Part shown: in pieces, positions 1 to 9,335 of the stretch
How positions within the stretch are numbered: the stretch's first letter is position 1
Layout of the letters: each line of letters starts with the position of its first letter
Assembly (NCBI GenBank): GCA_024711415.1
Contig: JANJSW010000234.1
Coordinates: 1 to 19,315 of the forward strand
DNA: 19,315 nucleotides
Source of the DNA: Thermomonas sp.
GTDB lineage: Bacteria; Pseudomonadota; Gammaproteobacteria; Xanthomonadales; Xanthomonadaceae
Reading direction: 5' to 3'
Program-made: the position numbers and the translations under genes
The notes under the pieces: model-generated
Told to the model about the DNA's origin: nothing
What the model saw: the letters and a program-made list of their open reading frames with translations, nothing else
Databases searched by the model: none

Positions 1-242
1 ATCACGAACGCATCGTTCACCGCCATGCACGCCACCTCGACGCCCTTCGCGCGGAACGCGTCGAAATGCTGGATGAAGCCCGGCAGGTGGCGCTCGGAAC
101 AGGTCGGCGTGAACGCGCCGGGCACCGAAAACAGCACCAGCTTGCGGCCGCCGAACAGGCTGTGGGTATCGATCCGGTGCACACCGTTGTCGATGTACTG
201 CAGGATCGCCGCGGGAACGTGCTGGCCGACTTGAATCGACAT
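1..242 (-). CDS. Peroxiredoxin, Prx5/AhpE-like thiol peroxidase (partial, C-terminus outside window)
   Basis: Thiol peroxidase expected to reduce H2O2 and organic hydroperoxides in the cytoplasm using a thiol donor such as glutathione or glutaredoxin. The visible 80 residues begin MSIQVGQHVPA and contain PGAFTPTCS (residues 41-49), the hallmark of the Prx5 subfamily of AhpC/TSA proteins; the peroxidatic cysteine is Cys48 and Thr45 belongs to the catalytic site. Whether a resolving cysteine or a fused glutaredoxin domain follows cannot be seen, because the gene runs off the left edge. The ATG is preceded by GTGAGG about 8 nt upstream, which supports this start. It diverges from the cbpA-like gene across about 100 bp. 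Family assignment is firm; the reductant is inferred from the family. Confidence 0.9.
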   Translation of the reverse strand, partial: MSIQVGQHVPAAILQYIDNGVHRIDTHSLFGGRKLVLFSVPGAFTPTCSERHLPGFIQHFDAFRAKGVEVACMAVNDAFV

Positions 243-307
243 GACCGGACCTCACTTCGACGGGAATACAGTCTAAGGCCTGTAGCTGCGGTTGCGACGC
301 GCGGTGG

Positions 308-313
308 GATAAT
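308..313 (+). promoter_or_regulatory. Putative -10 box for the cbpA-like gene
   Basis: GATAAT lies 32 nt before the cbpA ATG and matches the sigma-70 -10 consensus at five of six positions. No convincing -35 is present at 16-18 bp: TTGCGA occurs at 292-297 but leaves only 10 bp. A candidate only. Confidence 0.4.
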
Positions 314-345
314 CCCCCGTACGCAGGCCGCGGCAGGGAGCATCG

Positions 346-1251
346 ATGGAATTCAAGGACTACTACGGAATCCTCGGGGTCGAGCCCAGCGCGGGCGAGG
401 CCGAGATCAAGACCGCCTATCGCCGGCTGGCGCGCAAATACCATCCGGACGTCAGCAAGGAAAAGGGCGCCGAGGAGAAATTCAAGGCGGTCAACGAGGC
501 CTACGAGGCGCTGCGCGACCCGCAGAAGCGCGCGGCCTACGACCAGCTGCGTGCCGGTGGCTACCGGCCCGGCGACGAGATCCGCCCGCCGCCCGAGGGC
601 TTCGGGCGTGGGCAGGGTGGCCAGCCGGACTTCGACTTCGACGAGATCTTCGCCGGTGGCGGCGCGGGCGGTGGTTTCTCCGACTTCTTCGAGAACCTGT
701 TCGGCCAGCGCGGGCGCGGCAACGGCGGTGCGCGTGGCGGCCAGCCGGCCGGGGATACCCGCGCCAAGCTGGCGGTCCCGCTGGGTGCGGTCTACAACGG
801 CAGCAGCGTGCGCATCGGCGTCGCCGGCAAGACCCTGGACGTGCGCGTGCCCAAGGGCGTGCGCCCCGGCCAGGTGATCCGCCTGGCCCGGCAGGGCAAC
901 GGCGGCCGCGACCTGCTGCTGGAGGTCGAATACGCAGCCGATCCGCAGTTCGAGGTGGATGGCCGCAACGTGATCCACGTGCTGCCGGTGGCGCCGTGGG
1001 AAGCGGCGCTGGGCGCCACCCTCAGCGTGCCCACGCTGGGAGGCCCGGTGGAGCTGAAGATTCCGGCCGATTCCGAATCCGGGCGCAAGCTGCGGTTGCG
1101 CGGGCGCGGCTTGCCGGGCAGCGGCGGCGCGGCGGCCGGCGACCAGATCGTGGAGCTGGAAATCCTCGCGCCGAAGGCGCACAACGACGCCCAGCGCAAG
1201 GCCTACGCGAAGATGCGCGACGCGTTCGGTGACGACTGGCGGCGTGGCTGA
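346..1251 (+). CDS. cbpA: DnaJ-class co-chaperone, CbpA-like (curved DNA-binding protein type)
   Basis: Class II (zinc-finger-less) J-domain protein of 301 residues, expected to stimulate DnaK ATPase and deliver unfolded substrates; E. coli CbpA also binds curved DNA in stationary phase. The J domain covers about residues 4-70, with the HPD tripeptide at 33-35. A Gly/Phe-rich linker follows (about 75-135, with FAGGGAGGGFSDFFENLFGQ-type sequence), then the two-lobed DnaJ C-terminal substrate-binding region (about 140-290, including VPKGVRPGQVIRL). There are no CXXCXGXG zinc repeats, which excludes DnaJ itself. Length is normal for CbpA. The ATG follows AGGGAG at good spacing. No cbpM modulator gene follows; the next gene is convergent pilH. 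CbpA and other class II J proteins are hard to separate by sequence, so the symbol is less sure than the family. Confidence 0.9.
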   Translation: MEFKDYYGILGVEPSAGEAEIKTAYRRLARKYHPDVSKEKGAEEKFKAVNEAYEALRDPQKRAAYDQLRAGGYRPGDEIRPPPEGFGRGQGGQPDFDFDEIFAGGGAGGGFSDFFENLFGQRGRGNGGARGGQPAGDTRAKLAVPLGAVYNGSSVRIGVAGKTLDVRVPKGVRPGQVIRLARQGNGGRDLLLEVEYAADPQFEVDGRNVIHVLPVAPWEAALGATLSVPTLGGPVELKIPADSESGRKLRLRGRGLPGSGGAAAGDQIVELEILAPKAHNDAQRKAYAKMRDAFGDDWRRG

Positions 1252-1260
1252 GGCCACGCC
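1241..1260. terminator. Hairpin between convergent cbpA and pilH ends
   Basis: GGCGTGGC and GCCACGCC form a perfect 8-bp stem around TGAG, and the loop holds the cbpA stop codon. Only 15 bp separate the two convergent genes, so the stem could end or protect both transcripts. There is no T-tract on either side, so intrinsic termination is uncertain. Confidence 0.45.
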
Positions 1261-1266
1261 TGCGCG

Positions 1267-1647
1267 TCATGCGGCGCTGGGGCCGGTGACCAGGTACTGG
1301 TTGATCACGTCCGCCAGTTCGGACTCGCTGAACGGCTTGGTGATGTAGGCCTTGGCGCCCTGGCGCATGCCCCAGACGCGGTCGGTGTCCTGGTCCTTGG
1401 TGGTGACCAGGATGACCGGGATGTGCTTGGTGGTGGCTTCGCGGCTGATCGAACGGGTGGCCTGGAAGCCATTGAGGTTCGGCATCACCACGTCCATCAG
1501 GATCAGGTCGGGCAGTTCGCGCTTGGCCGCTTCCACGCCGGCGGCGCCGTCCTCGGCGGTGAGCGCATCGTGGCCGAGCTTCTCGACGATGCGTCGGATG
1601 CTCATCAGCTGGGAGGGCGAATCGTCGACGATCAGGATGCGTGCCAT
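1267..1647 (-). CDS. pilH: Single-domain response regulator, PilH-type (twitching motility)
   Basis: CheY-like receiver of 126 residues without an output domain. PilH proteins take phosphate from the ChpA/PilL kinase of the Chp system and help control type IV pilus retraction. Receiver residues are all present: acidic pair Asp8/Asp9, phospho-acceptor Asp52 in LILMDVVMPNLNGFQ, Thr82/Thr83, and Lys104 in YITKPF. The stretch LNGFQATR together with VTTKDQDTDRVWGMRQGAKAY closely matches Pseudomonas PilH. The ATG at 1647 gives the usual MARILIVDDSP start and has GGGGA upstream; a longer in-frame start would add 34 residues unlike any receiver and overlap the promoter. No pilG, pilI, pilJ or chpA neighbours are visible. 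PilG or another CheY-like protein is the main alternative. Confidence 0.85.
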   Translation of the reverse strand: MARILIVDDSPSQLMSIRRIVEKLGHDALTAEDGAAGVEAAKRELPDLILMDVVMPNLNGFQATRSISREATTKHIPVILVTTKDQDTDRVWGMRQGAKAYITKPFSESELADVINQYLVTGPSAA

Positions 1648-1671
1648 GTGAATCCCCGGGTGTGCGGGTCG

Positions 1672-1699
1672 ATTGTAGCCGCAGGCCCGCGGCCTGCAA
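1672..1699 (-). promoter_or_regulatory. Putative sigma-70 promoter of pilH
   Basis: On the minus strand TTGCAG (1694-1699) and TACAAT (1672-1677) are separated by 16 bp, ending about 25 bp before the pilH ATG. The spacer contains the small dyad GCAGGC-N5-GCCTGC (1681-1697), which could also act as a weak end signal for the upstream acuI-like gene. The -35 matches consensus only in its first three positions. Confidence 0.5.
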
Positions 1700-1705
1700 G
1701 CGCGG

Positions 1706-3318
<1,613 letters not shown>

Positions 3319-3330
3319 GCGTCGATTATC
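3319..3330 (-). promoter_or_regulatory. Putative -10 box implying a leaderless LOG transcript
   Basis: On the minus strand GATAAT (3325-3330) is followed by six bases and then the ATG of the LOG gene. With usual -10 to +1 spacing, transcription would start at or next to the A of the ATG. No clear -35 was found. Confidence 0.4.
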
Positions 3331-3342
3331 GCCCGCCGCCAA

Positions 3343-3368
3343 CGAAAACGGCGCACCAAGGTGCGCCG
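3343..3368 (-). terminator. Rho-independent terminator downstream of the suc operon
   Basis: CGGCGCACC (3349-3357) and GGTGCGCCG (3360-3368) are exact complements around AA; the innermost pairs must open to form a loop. On the minus strand the stem is followed by TTTTCGTT. It lies about 285 bp past the lpd stop and just ahead of the LOG start, so it probably ends sucA-sucB-lpd read-through and insulates the LOG-acuI unit. Confidence 0.75.
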
Positions 3369-3436
3369 CTTCTGCCCGGCCTCATGCAGTATCAGCACGG
3401 GCGTTCGCTGGTATGCGGATGTGCCAGCGCGGCGCA

Positions 3437-3597
3437 AGGCTGATGGCGACACGCCGCAAGTACGTCCATGTAGGCTAATCGGCGGCCTGCTCGCATGCGC
3501 TTTCCTGCGCATGCGGCAGGGCCTGGGCAGACCATCCCTGGCCTGCCCGTTCGGCGCAATGCGCCGAACCCATGCCGCCGATTGTCGCCATCAGCCT
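3437..3597. repeat. Composite multi-hairpin intergenic repeat, copy 1
   Basis: This element fills most of the 333-bp gene-free stretch between lpd and the LOG gene. The outer arms are a perfect 15-bp inverted repeat, AGGCTGATGGCGACA (3437-3451) and its complement (3583-3597). Inside, on one side only, sits an unpaired spacer of about 25 nt with CACGCCG, GTCCATG and AGGCT. A second stem follows: ATCGGCGGC (3478-3486) with GCCGCCGAT (3574-3582). The inner 87 bp hold further hairpins: GCATGCGC with GCGCATGC (3493-3514), an imperfect one around 3515-3549, and GTTCGGCGC with GCGCCGAAC (3549-3569). The same core recurs at 17253-17322. No protein-coding potential was found here. Confidence 0.75.
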
Positions 3598-3651
3598 CGC
3601 ACCACGCTGCCACTGGCGGCGGCATGGCACGGGTGGGGCGACAAAGCCGGC

Positions 3652-5082
3652 TCAATTGGCCTTGTGGATCGCCCGCTTGTGCACCGCCATCGCGGCGTCG
3701 TGCACGGCTTCGGACAGCGACGGGTGGGCATGGCAAATGCGCGCCAGGTCGTCGGCACTGCCCTTGAACTCCATCGCCAGCACGCCTTCGTGGACCAGCT
3801 CGGAAACGTTCACGCCGACCAGGTGCATGCCCAGGATGGTGTCGGTCTCGGCATGCGCCAGCACCTTCACGAAGCCCGCCGGCTCGGCCATCGCCACCGC
3901 GCGGCCGACCGCCGCGAACGGGAAGCTGCCGGCCTTGTACGGGACGCCCTCGGCCTTCAGCTGCTCCTCGGTCTTGCCGACCCAGGCGATTTCCGGCTCG
4001 GTGTAGATCACCCACGGGATGGTGTCGAAGTTGACGTGGCCCGGCAGGCCGGCGATCAGTTCGGCCACCGCGATGCCTTCCTCGAAGCCCTTGTGCGCCA
4101 GCATCGGGCCGCGCACGCAGTCGCCGACCGCCCACACGCCGTCGACGCCGGTGTGGCAATGCTCGTCGACCACGATCTGGCCGCGCTCGTTGAGCTGCAC
4201 GCCGGTGCCATCGGCCAGCAGGCCCTTGGTGGCGGCGCGGCGGCCCACGGCCACCAGCAGCTTGTCGACCACCAGTTCCTGCGCCGCGCCCTTGTCGTCG
4301 GTGTAGCTGATGTGCACGCCGTCCTTCTTGACCTCGGTGGCGGTGCACTTGCAGCCCAGCTTGATGTCCAGGCCCTGCTTCTTGAACTCGCGCGCGGCGA
4401 CCTTCGCCACTTCGGCGTCGGCGGCGGCGAGGAAGTTCGGCAGGCCTTCGAGGATGGTGACTTCGGCGCCGAGGCGCTTCCACACGCTGCCCAGCTCGAG
4501 GCCGATCACGCCGGCGCCGATCACGCCCAGGCGCTTCGGCACGGCTTCCAGGTCCAACGCGCCGACGTTGTCGATGATGTGCTCGCCGAACTTGGCGAAC
4601 GGCAGCTCGATCGAATCGGAGCCGGCGGCGAGGATGACGTTGGTGCCCTTCAGCTCGATCTCGGAACCGTCGTGCTGCTTCACCTTCACCACGTTGCCCG
4701 GCTGCAGCTGGCCGTAGCCGTAGAACGCGGTGATCTTGTTCGCCTTGAACAGCGCGGCGATGCCGCCGGTGAACTGCTTCACGATGCCGTCCTTGCGGGC
4801 GACCATCTTCTTCACGTCGATCGCCGGCTTGTCGAAGCTGATGCCGTGCTGGTCGAAGATATGGCCCATGTTCCAGAACTGGCGGCTGGAATCCAGCAGC
4901 GCCTTGGACGGGATGCAGCCCACGCGCAGGCAGGTGCCGCCCAGCGCCGGCTTGCCGTCCTTGCCCAGCGCGGCGTCGATGCAGGCGGTCTTCAGGCCCA
5001 GCTGCGCGGCGCGGATGGCGGCGTGGTAACCGGCGGGGCCGGCACCGATGACGACGACGTCGAATTGCTGTTGTTCGCTCAT
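3652..5082 (-). CDS. lpdA: Dihydrolipoyl dehydrogenase (E3 of 2-oxoglutarate dehydrogenase)
   Basis: FAD- and NAD-dependent enzyme that reoxidises the dihydrolipoyl groups of the E2 subunit, making NADH. It has 476 residues, normal for E3. Seen: N-terminal FAD-binding VVVIGAGPAGYHAA; redox disulfide Cys51/Cys56 in GGTCLRVGCIPSK; a second Rossmann motif GVIGAGVIGLELGSVW for NAD; TNVILAAGS; WAVGDCVRGPMLAHKG for FAD; and the C-terminal HPSLSE with the catalytic His453-Glu458 pair contributed across the dimer. The ATG has AGGAA about 9 nt upstream. It is the third gene of sucA-sucB-lpd, 93 bp after sucB, and the intercistronic gap contains two hairpins. E3 may also serve pyruvate dehydrogenase or glycine cleavage; its place in this operon makes 2-oxoglutarate dehydrogenase the main partner. 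Confidence 0.97.
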   Translation of the reverse strand: MSEQQQFDVVVIGAGPAGYHAAIRAAQLGLKTACIDAALGKDGKPALGGTCLRVGCIPSKALLDSSRQFWNMGHIFDQHGISFDKPAIDVKKMVARKDGIVKQFTGGIAALFKANKITAFYGYGQLQPGNVVKVKQHDGSEIELKGTNVILAAGSDSIELPFAKFGEHIIDNVGALDLEAVPKRLGVIGAGVIGLELGSVWKRLGAEVTILEGLPNFLAAADAEVAKVAAREFKKQGLDIKLGCKCTATEVKKDGVHISYTDDKGAAQELVVDKLLVAVGRRAATKGLLADGTGVQLNERGQIVVDEHCHTGVDGVWAVGDCVRGPMLAHKGFEEGIAVAELIAGLPGHVNFDTIPWVIYTEPEIAWVGKTEEQLKAEGVPYKAGSFPFAAVGRAVAMAEPAGFVKVLAHAETDTILGMHLVGVNVSELVHEGVLAMEFKGSADDLARICHAHPSLSEAVHDAAMAVHKRAIHKAN

Positions 5083-5143
5083 TGCTTCATTCCTGAACTT
5101 GGTAGCGGGGGCAGGCTCCGGGCCTGCGGTGCCCCGAAACAGG

Positions 5144-5167
5144 ACGGGAACCGTTGCCGGTTCCCGT
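5144..5167 (-). other. Intercistronic hairpin between sucB and lpd
   Basis: ACGGGAACCG and CGGTTCCCGT form a perfect 10-bp stem around a 4-nt loop, starting 9 bp after the sucB stop. On the minus strand it is followed by CCTGTTTCGG, which is too poor in T to be a good terminator. A second smaller stem, GCAGGC-N5-GCCTGC (5111-5127), lies between it and lpd. Partial termination or RNA processing that sets E2:E3 ratios is possible. Confidence 0.5.
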
Positions 5168-5175
5168 CGCCGGAA

Positions 5176-6366
5176 TCACATCCCCAGCAGCATGCGGTGC
5201 GGGTTCTCGAGCTGGTTCTTGATGTCGACCAGGAACAGCACCGCGTCCTTGCCGTCGATGATGCGGTGGTCGTAGCTCAGCGCGATGTACATCATCGGCG
5301 CGGCGATCACCTGGCCGTTCTCGACGATGGCGCGCTCCTTGATCGCGTGCATGCCGAGGATGGCGCTCTGCGGCGGGTTCACGATCGGGGTGGACATCAG
5401 CGAGCCGAAGGTGCCGCCGTTGGTGATGGTGAAGGTGCCGCCCTGCAGGTCGTCCAGGCCCAGCTTGCCGTCACGGGCCTTCTTGGCGTAGTCGGCGATG
5501 CCCTGTTCGATCTCGGCGAAGCCCATCCGCTCGACGTTGCGCAGCACCGGCGTGACTAGGCCCTTGTCGGTGGACACGGCGATGCTGATGTCGGCGTAGC
5601 CGTGGTAGATGATGTCGTTGCCGTCGACCGAGGCGTTGATGACCGGGTACTTCTGCAGCGCGTTCGCGGCGGCCTTGGCGAAGAAGCTCATGAAGCCGAG
5701 CTTGATGCCGTGCGCCTTGACGAAATCGTCCTGCAGCTCCTTGCGCATCTCCATCACCTTGGCCAGGTTGACCTCGTTGAACGAGGTCAGCATGGCGATG
5801 GAGTTCTTGGACTGCATCAGGCGCTCGGCGATGCGGGCGCGCATGCGGGTCATCGGCACGCGCTCTTCCGGGCGCGCGCCGCCGGCCACGCCGGCGGACT
5901 TGCCGCTGGCGTAGTTGACGATGTCTTCCTTGGTGACCATGCCGCGGCGGCCGGTGCCGGCCACGTCGGCCGGATTCACGCCGGAGGTGGCGGCGGCGAA
6001 GCGCGCGCCCGGCGGCACGTCGGCAGAGGCGGCGGCCGGTGCCGCGGCCTTGGCCGGGGCGGCAGCGGCAGGCGCGGCGGCCTTCGGCGCTTCCGCGGCC
6101 GGGGCGGCCGGCGCGGCTGCGGCGACGGCGCCTTCCTCGATCACCGCGATCACCTGCTGGCTGGTGACGGTGGCGCCGGACTCGAACTTGATCTCCTTCA
6201 GCACGCCGTCGACCGGCGAGGGCACTTCCAGCACCACCTTGTCGGTTTCGAGGTCGAGCAGGTTTTCGTCGCGCTTGACCGCATCGCCGGCCTTCTTGTG
6301 CCAGCTTGCGATGACGGCGTCGGCGACGGATTCGGGGAGAACCGGGACTTTGACTTCAATGGCCAT
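5176..6366 (-). CDS. sucB: Dihydrolipoyllysine-residue succinyltransferase (E2 of 2-oxoglutarate dehydrogenase)
   Basis: Core E2 subunit, which transfers the succinyl group from its lipoyl arm to CoA and forms the 24-mer scaffold of the complex. It has 396 residues. In order: one lipoyl domain (1-77) with lipoylated Lys43 in ETDKVVLEV; an Ala/Pro-rich flexible linker (about 80-113); a peripheral subunit-binding domain (about 118-155, with [20 protein letters not shown]); and the catalytic domain from about 165 to the end, with His367 and Asp371 in [21 protein letters not shown] is typical of succinyl- rather than acetyl-transferases. The ATG has AGGA upstream. It starts 30 bp after the sucA stop, so the two genes share a transcript. 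Single-lipoyl architecture and context exclude the pyruvate dehydrogenase E2. Confidence 0.97.
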   Translation of the reverse strand: MAIEVKVPVLPESVADAVIASWHKKAGDAVKRDENLLDLETDKVVLEVPSPVDGVLKEIKFESGATVTSQQVIAVIEEGAVAAAAPAAPAAEAPKAAAPAAAAPAKAAAPAAASADVPPGARFAAATSGVNPADVAGTGRRGMVTKEDIVNYASGKSAGVAGGARPEERVPMTRMRARIAERLMQSKNSIAMLTSFNEVNLAKVMEMRKELQDDFVKAHGIKLGFMSFFAKAAANALQKYPVINASVDGNDIIYHGYADISIAVSTDKGLVTPVLRNVERMGFAEIEQGIADYAKKARDGKLGLDDLQGGTFTITNGGTFGSLMSTPIVNPPQSAILGMHAIKERAIVENGQVIAAPMMYIALSYDHRIIDGKDAVLFLVDIKNQLENPHRMLLGM

Positions 6367-6396
6367 GAGGGCGTCCTGTCGGAATATCGGATGGGG

Positions 6397-9231
6397 TTAG
6401 TCGGCGACGATGTCGCTTTCGATCGGGTTGACCAGCGCGGCGGCGAGCAGCTGCTGCAGCTCGCGGACGTGGTCGGCCATGTGGCCCACGGCGGGCGAGG
6501 GCGAGCGCGGCCGGCCGGCGTAGCTCAGCACCTGCTTGGGCTGCAGGCAGGCGCGCAGATGGTGCTGGATCTGGTACCACGCGCCCTGGTTCTGCGGCTC
6601 TTCCTGGCACCAGATCACTTCGCCGGCGGCGGCCAGGCGCTTGAGCTCGGCGGCCAGCTGCGGGCGCGGGAACGGATACAGCTGCTCCACCCGCACCAGC
6701 GCCACGTCCTTGATGCCCAGCTTCTGCACTTCCTCCAGCAGGTCGTAATAGACCCGGCCGGCGCACAGCACCACGCGCTTGACCTTCTTGGCGGTGGCGG
6801 TGGTGTCGGGAATCAGGTGCTGGAACTCGCCGTTGGCCATCTCCTCCAGCGAGGACACCGCCAGCTTGTGGCGCAGCAGCGACTTCGGCGACATCACCAC
6901 CAGCGGCTTGCGGGTGGTCATGCGCAGCTGGCGGCGCAGCATGTGGTAGGCCTGGGCGGGGGTGGAGGGCACGCAGACCAGCATGTTGTCCAGCGCGCAC
7001 AGCTGCAGGAAACGCTCCAGCCGCGCCGAGCTGTGCTCGGGCCCCTGGCCCTCATAGCCGTGCGGCAGCAGCAGGGTCAGCCCGGACAGGCGTCCCCACT
7101 TGGCTTCGCCCGAGGCGACGAACTGGTCGATCACCACCTGCGCGCCGTTGGCGAAGTCGCCGAACTGGCCCTCCCAGATGCACAGGGTGTCGGGGTCGGT
7201 GGTGGAGAAGCCGTATTCGTAGGCCATCACCGCTTCTTCGCTGAGCAGCGAATCGATGATCGCGACTTTTTCCGGCTTGTCGGTGAGCTGGCGCAGCGGC
7301 AGGTAATAGGCGTCGGTGTTCTGGTCGTGCAGGATCGCGTGGCGATGGGTGAAGGTGCCGCGGCCCACGTCCTGGCCGACCAGGCGCAGGCCATGTCCTT
7401 CATCGACCAGGGTGGCGTAGGCCAGGTTCTCGGCAAAGCCCCAGTCGCCGGGGATCTCGCCGGTCGCCATCTTGCGGCGGTCCTCGTAGACCTTGGCCAC
7501 GCGCGAATGCAGCTGCACCTCGGCCGGCACGGTGTTGATCTTCGCCGCCAGCGCCTTCAGCCTGTCCATGCCGATCGCGGTGCTGATGGCATCGGAGAGC
7601 TTGCCCGACAGCAGCTTCGGCCAGTCCACGAACAGCGCGCTGTCGGCCGGCGTCTTGCCCACTTCGGCCAGCTCGGCCGTCACTTCGCCGGAATCGAGCT
7701 TGTTGCGGTAGCTGTCCGCCATTGCCGCACCGGCGCCGGCCGGGATTACCCCGGCGGCTTCCAGCTGCGCGGCGTAGAGCTCGCGGGTGGTCTTGTGCTT
7801 GCGGATCACCTGGTACATCAGCGGCTGGGTGATCGAGGGCTCGTCGGCCTCGTTGTGGCCGTGGCGGCGGTAGCAGACCAGATCGATCACCACGTCCTTG
7901 CCGAACTGCTGGCGGAAGTCGAAGGCCAGCCCGGCGGCGAACACCACCGCTTCCGGGTCGTCGCCGTTGACGTGCAGCACCGGCGCGCCGACGAACTTGG
8001 CGATGTCGGTGCAGTAGCGGGTGGAGCGGGTGTCGTCCGGATTGGAGGTGGTGAAGCCGACCTGGTTGTTGACCACCACGTGGACGGTGCCGCCGACGGT
8101 GAAACCGCGCGCCTGCGACATCTGGAACAGCTCCATCACCACGCCCTGGCCGGCGAAGGCCGAGTCGCCGTGGATCAGGATCGGCATCACCTGCTTGCGC
8201 GCGGCATCGCCGCGGCGCTCCTGGCGCGAACGCACGCTGCCGGCCACCACCGGATCGACGATCTCCAGGTGCGAGGGGTTGAACGCCAGCGCCAGATGGA
8301 CCGGGCCGCCGGGGGTGGCGACGTCGGCGGAGAAGCCCATGTGGTACTTCACGTCGCCAGCCACGGCGTGGTCGTCGTGGTCGAACTTGCCCTCGAATTC
8401 GTCGAACAGCTTGCGCGGGTTCTTGCCGAGCGTGTTGACCAGCACGTTGAGGCGGCCGCGATGGGCCATGCCGATGATCACGTCCTTCACGCCGGCGCTG
8501 CCGGCATTGCGGATCACGGTGTCCATCAGCGGGATCAGCGAATCGCCGCCTTCCAGCGAGAAGCGCTTCTGGCCGACGTACTTGGTGTGCAGGTAGCGTT
8601 CCAGGCCCTCGGCCGCGGTCAGCCGCTCCAGCGTGCGGCGGCGGGTCTCGGCGTCGAGGTTGTAGTTGCCGCCGGCCGCTTCCAGGCGCTGGTACAGCCA
8701 CTGGCGCTGGTCGGCCTCGAAGATGTGCATGAACTCGGCGCCGATGCTGCCGGTGTAGGTGGCCTGCAGTCGGGCCAGCAGGTCACGCAGCTTCATCCGC
8801 GGCTGGCCGGCCACGCCGCCGGTGCTGAACTCGTCGCCGAGGTCGGACTGGCCCAGGTGGTGGAAGCCCAGTTCCAGGTCGGGCGTCTGGTCTGGCGGGG
8901 TCATCCCCAGCGGGTCGAGCTTGGCGGCCAGGTGTCCGCGCGAGCGGTAGGCGGTGATCAGGCGGCCGACGTTGCGTTCGCGCTCGTCACCGCCACCGGC
9001 GGTGGCCAGCAGGCCGCGTGCGGCCAGTTTGCCGGCCTCGGCGATCTGGTCGATCACCGCGGAGTGCGGGATATCGCCCGCCTCGCGGCCCTTCAGGCCA
9101 TCGAAATACTGCTTCCATTTGGGGTCGACGCTGTCGGGCGCGACCAGGTACTGCTCGTAGAGGTCTTCGATGAACGCGCCGTTGGCGCCGAGCTGGGAGG
9201 TTTGAGCGAACTGCTTGAGGAGACTGTCCAC
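6397..9231 (-). CDS. sucA: 2-oxoglutarate dehydrogenase E1 component (thiamine diphosphate-dependent)
   Basis: Decarboxylates 2-oxoglutarate and passes the succinyl group to the SucB lipoyl arm; it commits flux in the oxidative TCA cycle. The 944 residues fit the family. Seen: N-terminal QFAQTSQLGANGAFIEDLYEQYL (the E2-interacting segment of proteobacterial E1o), active-site His257 in MAHRGRLNVL, the ThDP/Mg segment GDSAFAGQG (355-363) with NNQ (388-390), and YEYGFSTTDP in the transketolase C-terminal part. The start codon is GTG. An in-frame stop lies six codons upstream, no ATG is near, and the N-terminus aligns with the family, so the start is secure even though no Shine-Dalgarno is close. 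First gene of sucA-sucB-lpd. No sdh genes are upstream, unlike enterics. Confidence 0.97.
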   Translation of the reverse strand: MDSLLKQFAQTSQLGANGAFIEDLYEQYLVAPDSVDPKWKQYFDGLKGREAGDIPHSAVIDQIAEAGKLAARGLLATAGGGDERERNVGRLITAYRSRGHLAAKLDPLGMTPPDQTPDLELGFHHLGQSDLGDEFSTGGVAGQPRMKLRDLLARLQATYTGSIGAEFMHIFEADQRQWLYQRLEAAGGNYNLDAETRRRTLERLTAAEGLERYLHTKYVGQKRFSLEGGDSLIPLMDTVIRNAGSAGVKDVIIGMAHRGRLNVLVNTLGKNPRKLFDEFEGKFDHDDHAVAGDVKYHMGFSADVATPGGPVHLALAFNPSHLEIVDPVVAGSVRSRQERRGDAARKQVMPILIHGDSAFAGQGVVMELFQMSQARGFTVGGTVHVVVNNQVGFTTSNPDDTRSTRYCTDIAKFVGAPVLHVNGDDPEAVVFAAGLAFDFRQQFGKDVVIDLVCYRRHGHNEADEPSITQPLMYQVIRKHKTTRELYAAQLEAAGVIPAGAGAAMADSYRNKLDSGEVTAELAEVGKTPADSALFVDWPKLLSGKLSDAISTAIGMDRLKALAAKINTVPAEVQLHSRVAKVYEDRRKMATGEIPGDWGFAENLAYATLVDEGHGLRLVGQDVGRGTFTHRHAILHDQNTDAYYLPLRQLTDKPEKVAIIDSLLSEEAVMAYEYGFSTTDPDTLCIWEGQFGDFANGAQVVIDQFVASGEAKWGRLSGLTLLLPHGYEGQGPEHSSARLERFLQLCALDNMLVCVPSTPAQAYHMLRRQLRMTTRKPLVVMSPKSLLRHKLAVSSLEEMANGEFQHLIPDTTATAKKVKRVVLCAGRVYYDLLEEVQKLGIKDVALVRVEQLYPFPRPQLAAELKRLAAAGEVIWCQEEPQNQGAWYQIQHHLRACLQPKQVLSYAGRPRSPSPAVGHMADHVRELQQLLAAALVNPIESDIVAD

Positions 9232-9275
9232 GGCGTGGCTAGCAACCTATCGGTGGGGTGGGGGGTGCGCCCGCG

Positions 9276-9296
9276 CCGGTACTGGCGCCAGACCGG
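9276..9296 (-). promoter_or_regulatory. Stem-loop in the sucA leader
   Basis: CCGGT (9276-9280) and ACCGG (9292-9296) enclose the perfect palindrome CTGGCGCCAG (9282-9291), leaving one bulged base. CGCCC and GGGCG just outside can extend the stem. It lies about 45 nt before the sucA GTG, inside the predicted leader. The remaining leader toward the start codon is C-rich and has no Shine-Dalgarno close to the GTG. Confidence 0.45.
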
Positions 9297-9335
9297 GCGG
9301 GACAAATTCTGAATGCGCGCAAGCAAAGAGTCGGA

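Noticed and set aside
66..1232. Open frame of 388 codons overlapping the cbpA-like gene
   Set aside because: Arg/Gly/Ala-rich out-of-frame reading of a gene with clear J-domain motifs.
3437..3597. CRISPR-like or riboswitch interpretation of the hairpin element
   Set aside because: No regularly spaced direct repeats, and its place downstream of lpd with no coupled start codon does not suit a riboswitch; the interspersed-repeat reading is better supported by the second copy.
5602..9312. Open frame of 1236 codons on the plus strand across sucA and part of sucB
   Set aside because: Exact antisense of sucA and sucB, which show full family motifs; the translation is low-complexity (His/Val/Gly/Arg) as expected from the complement of high-GC codons.
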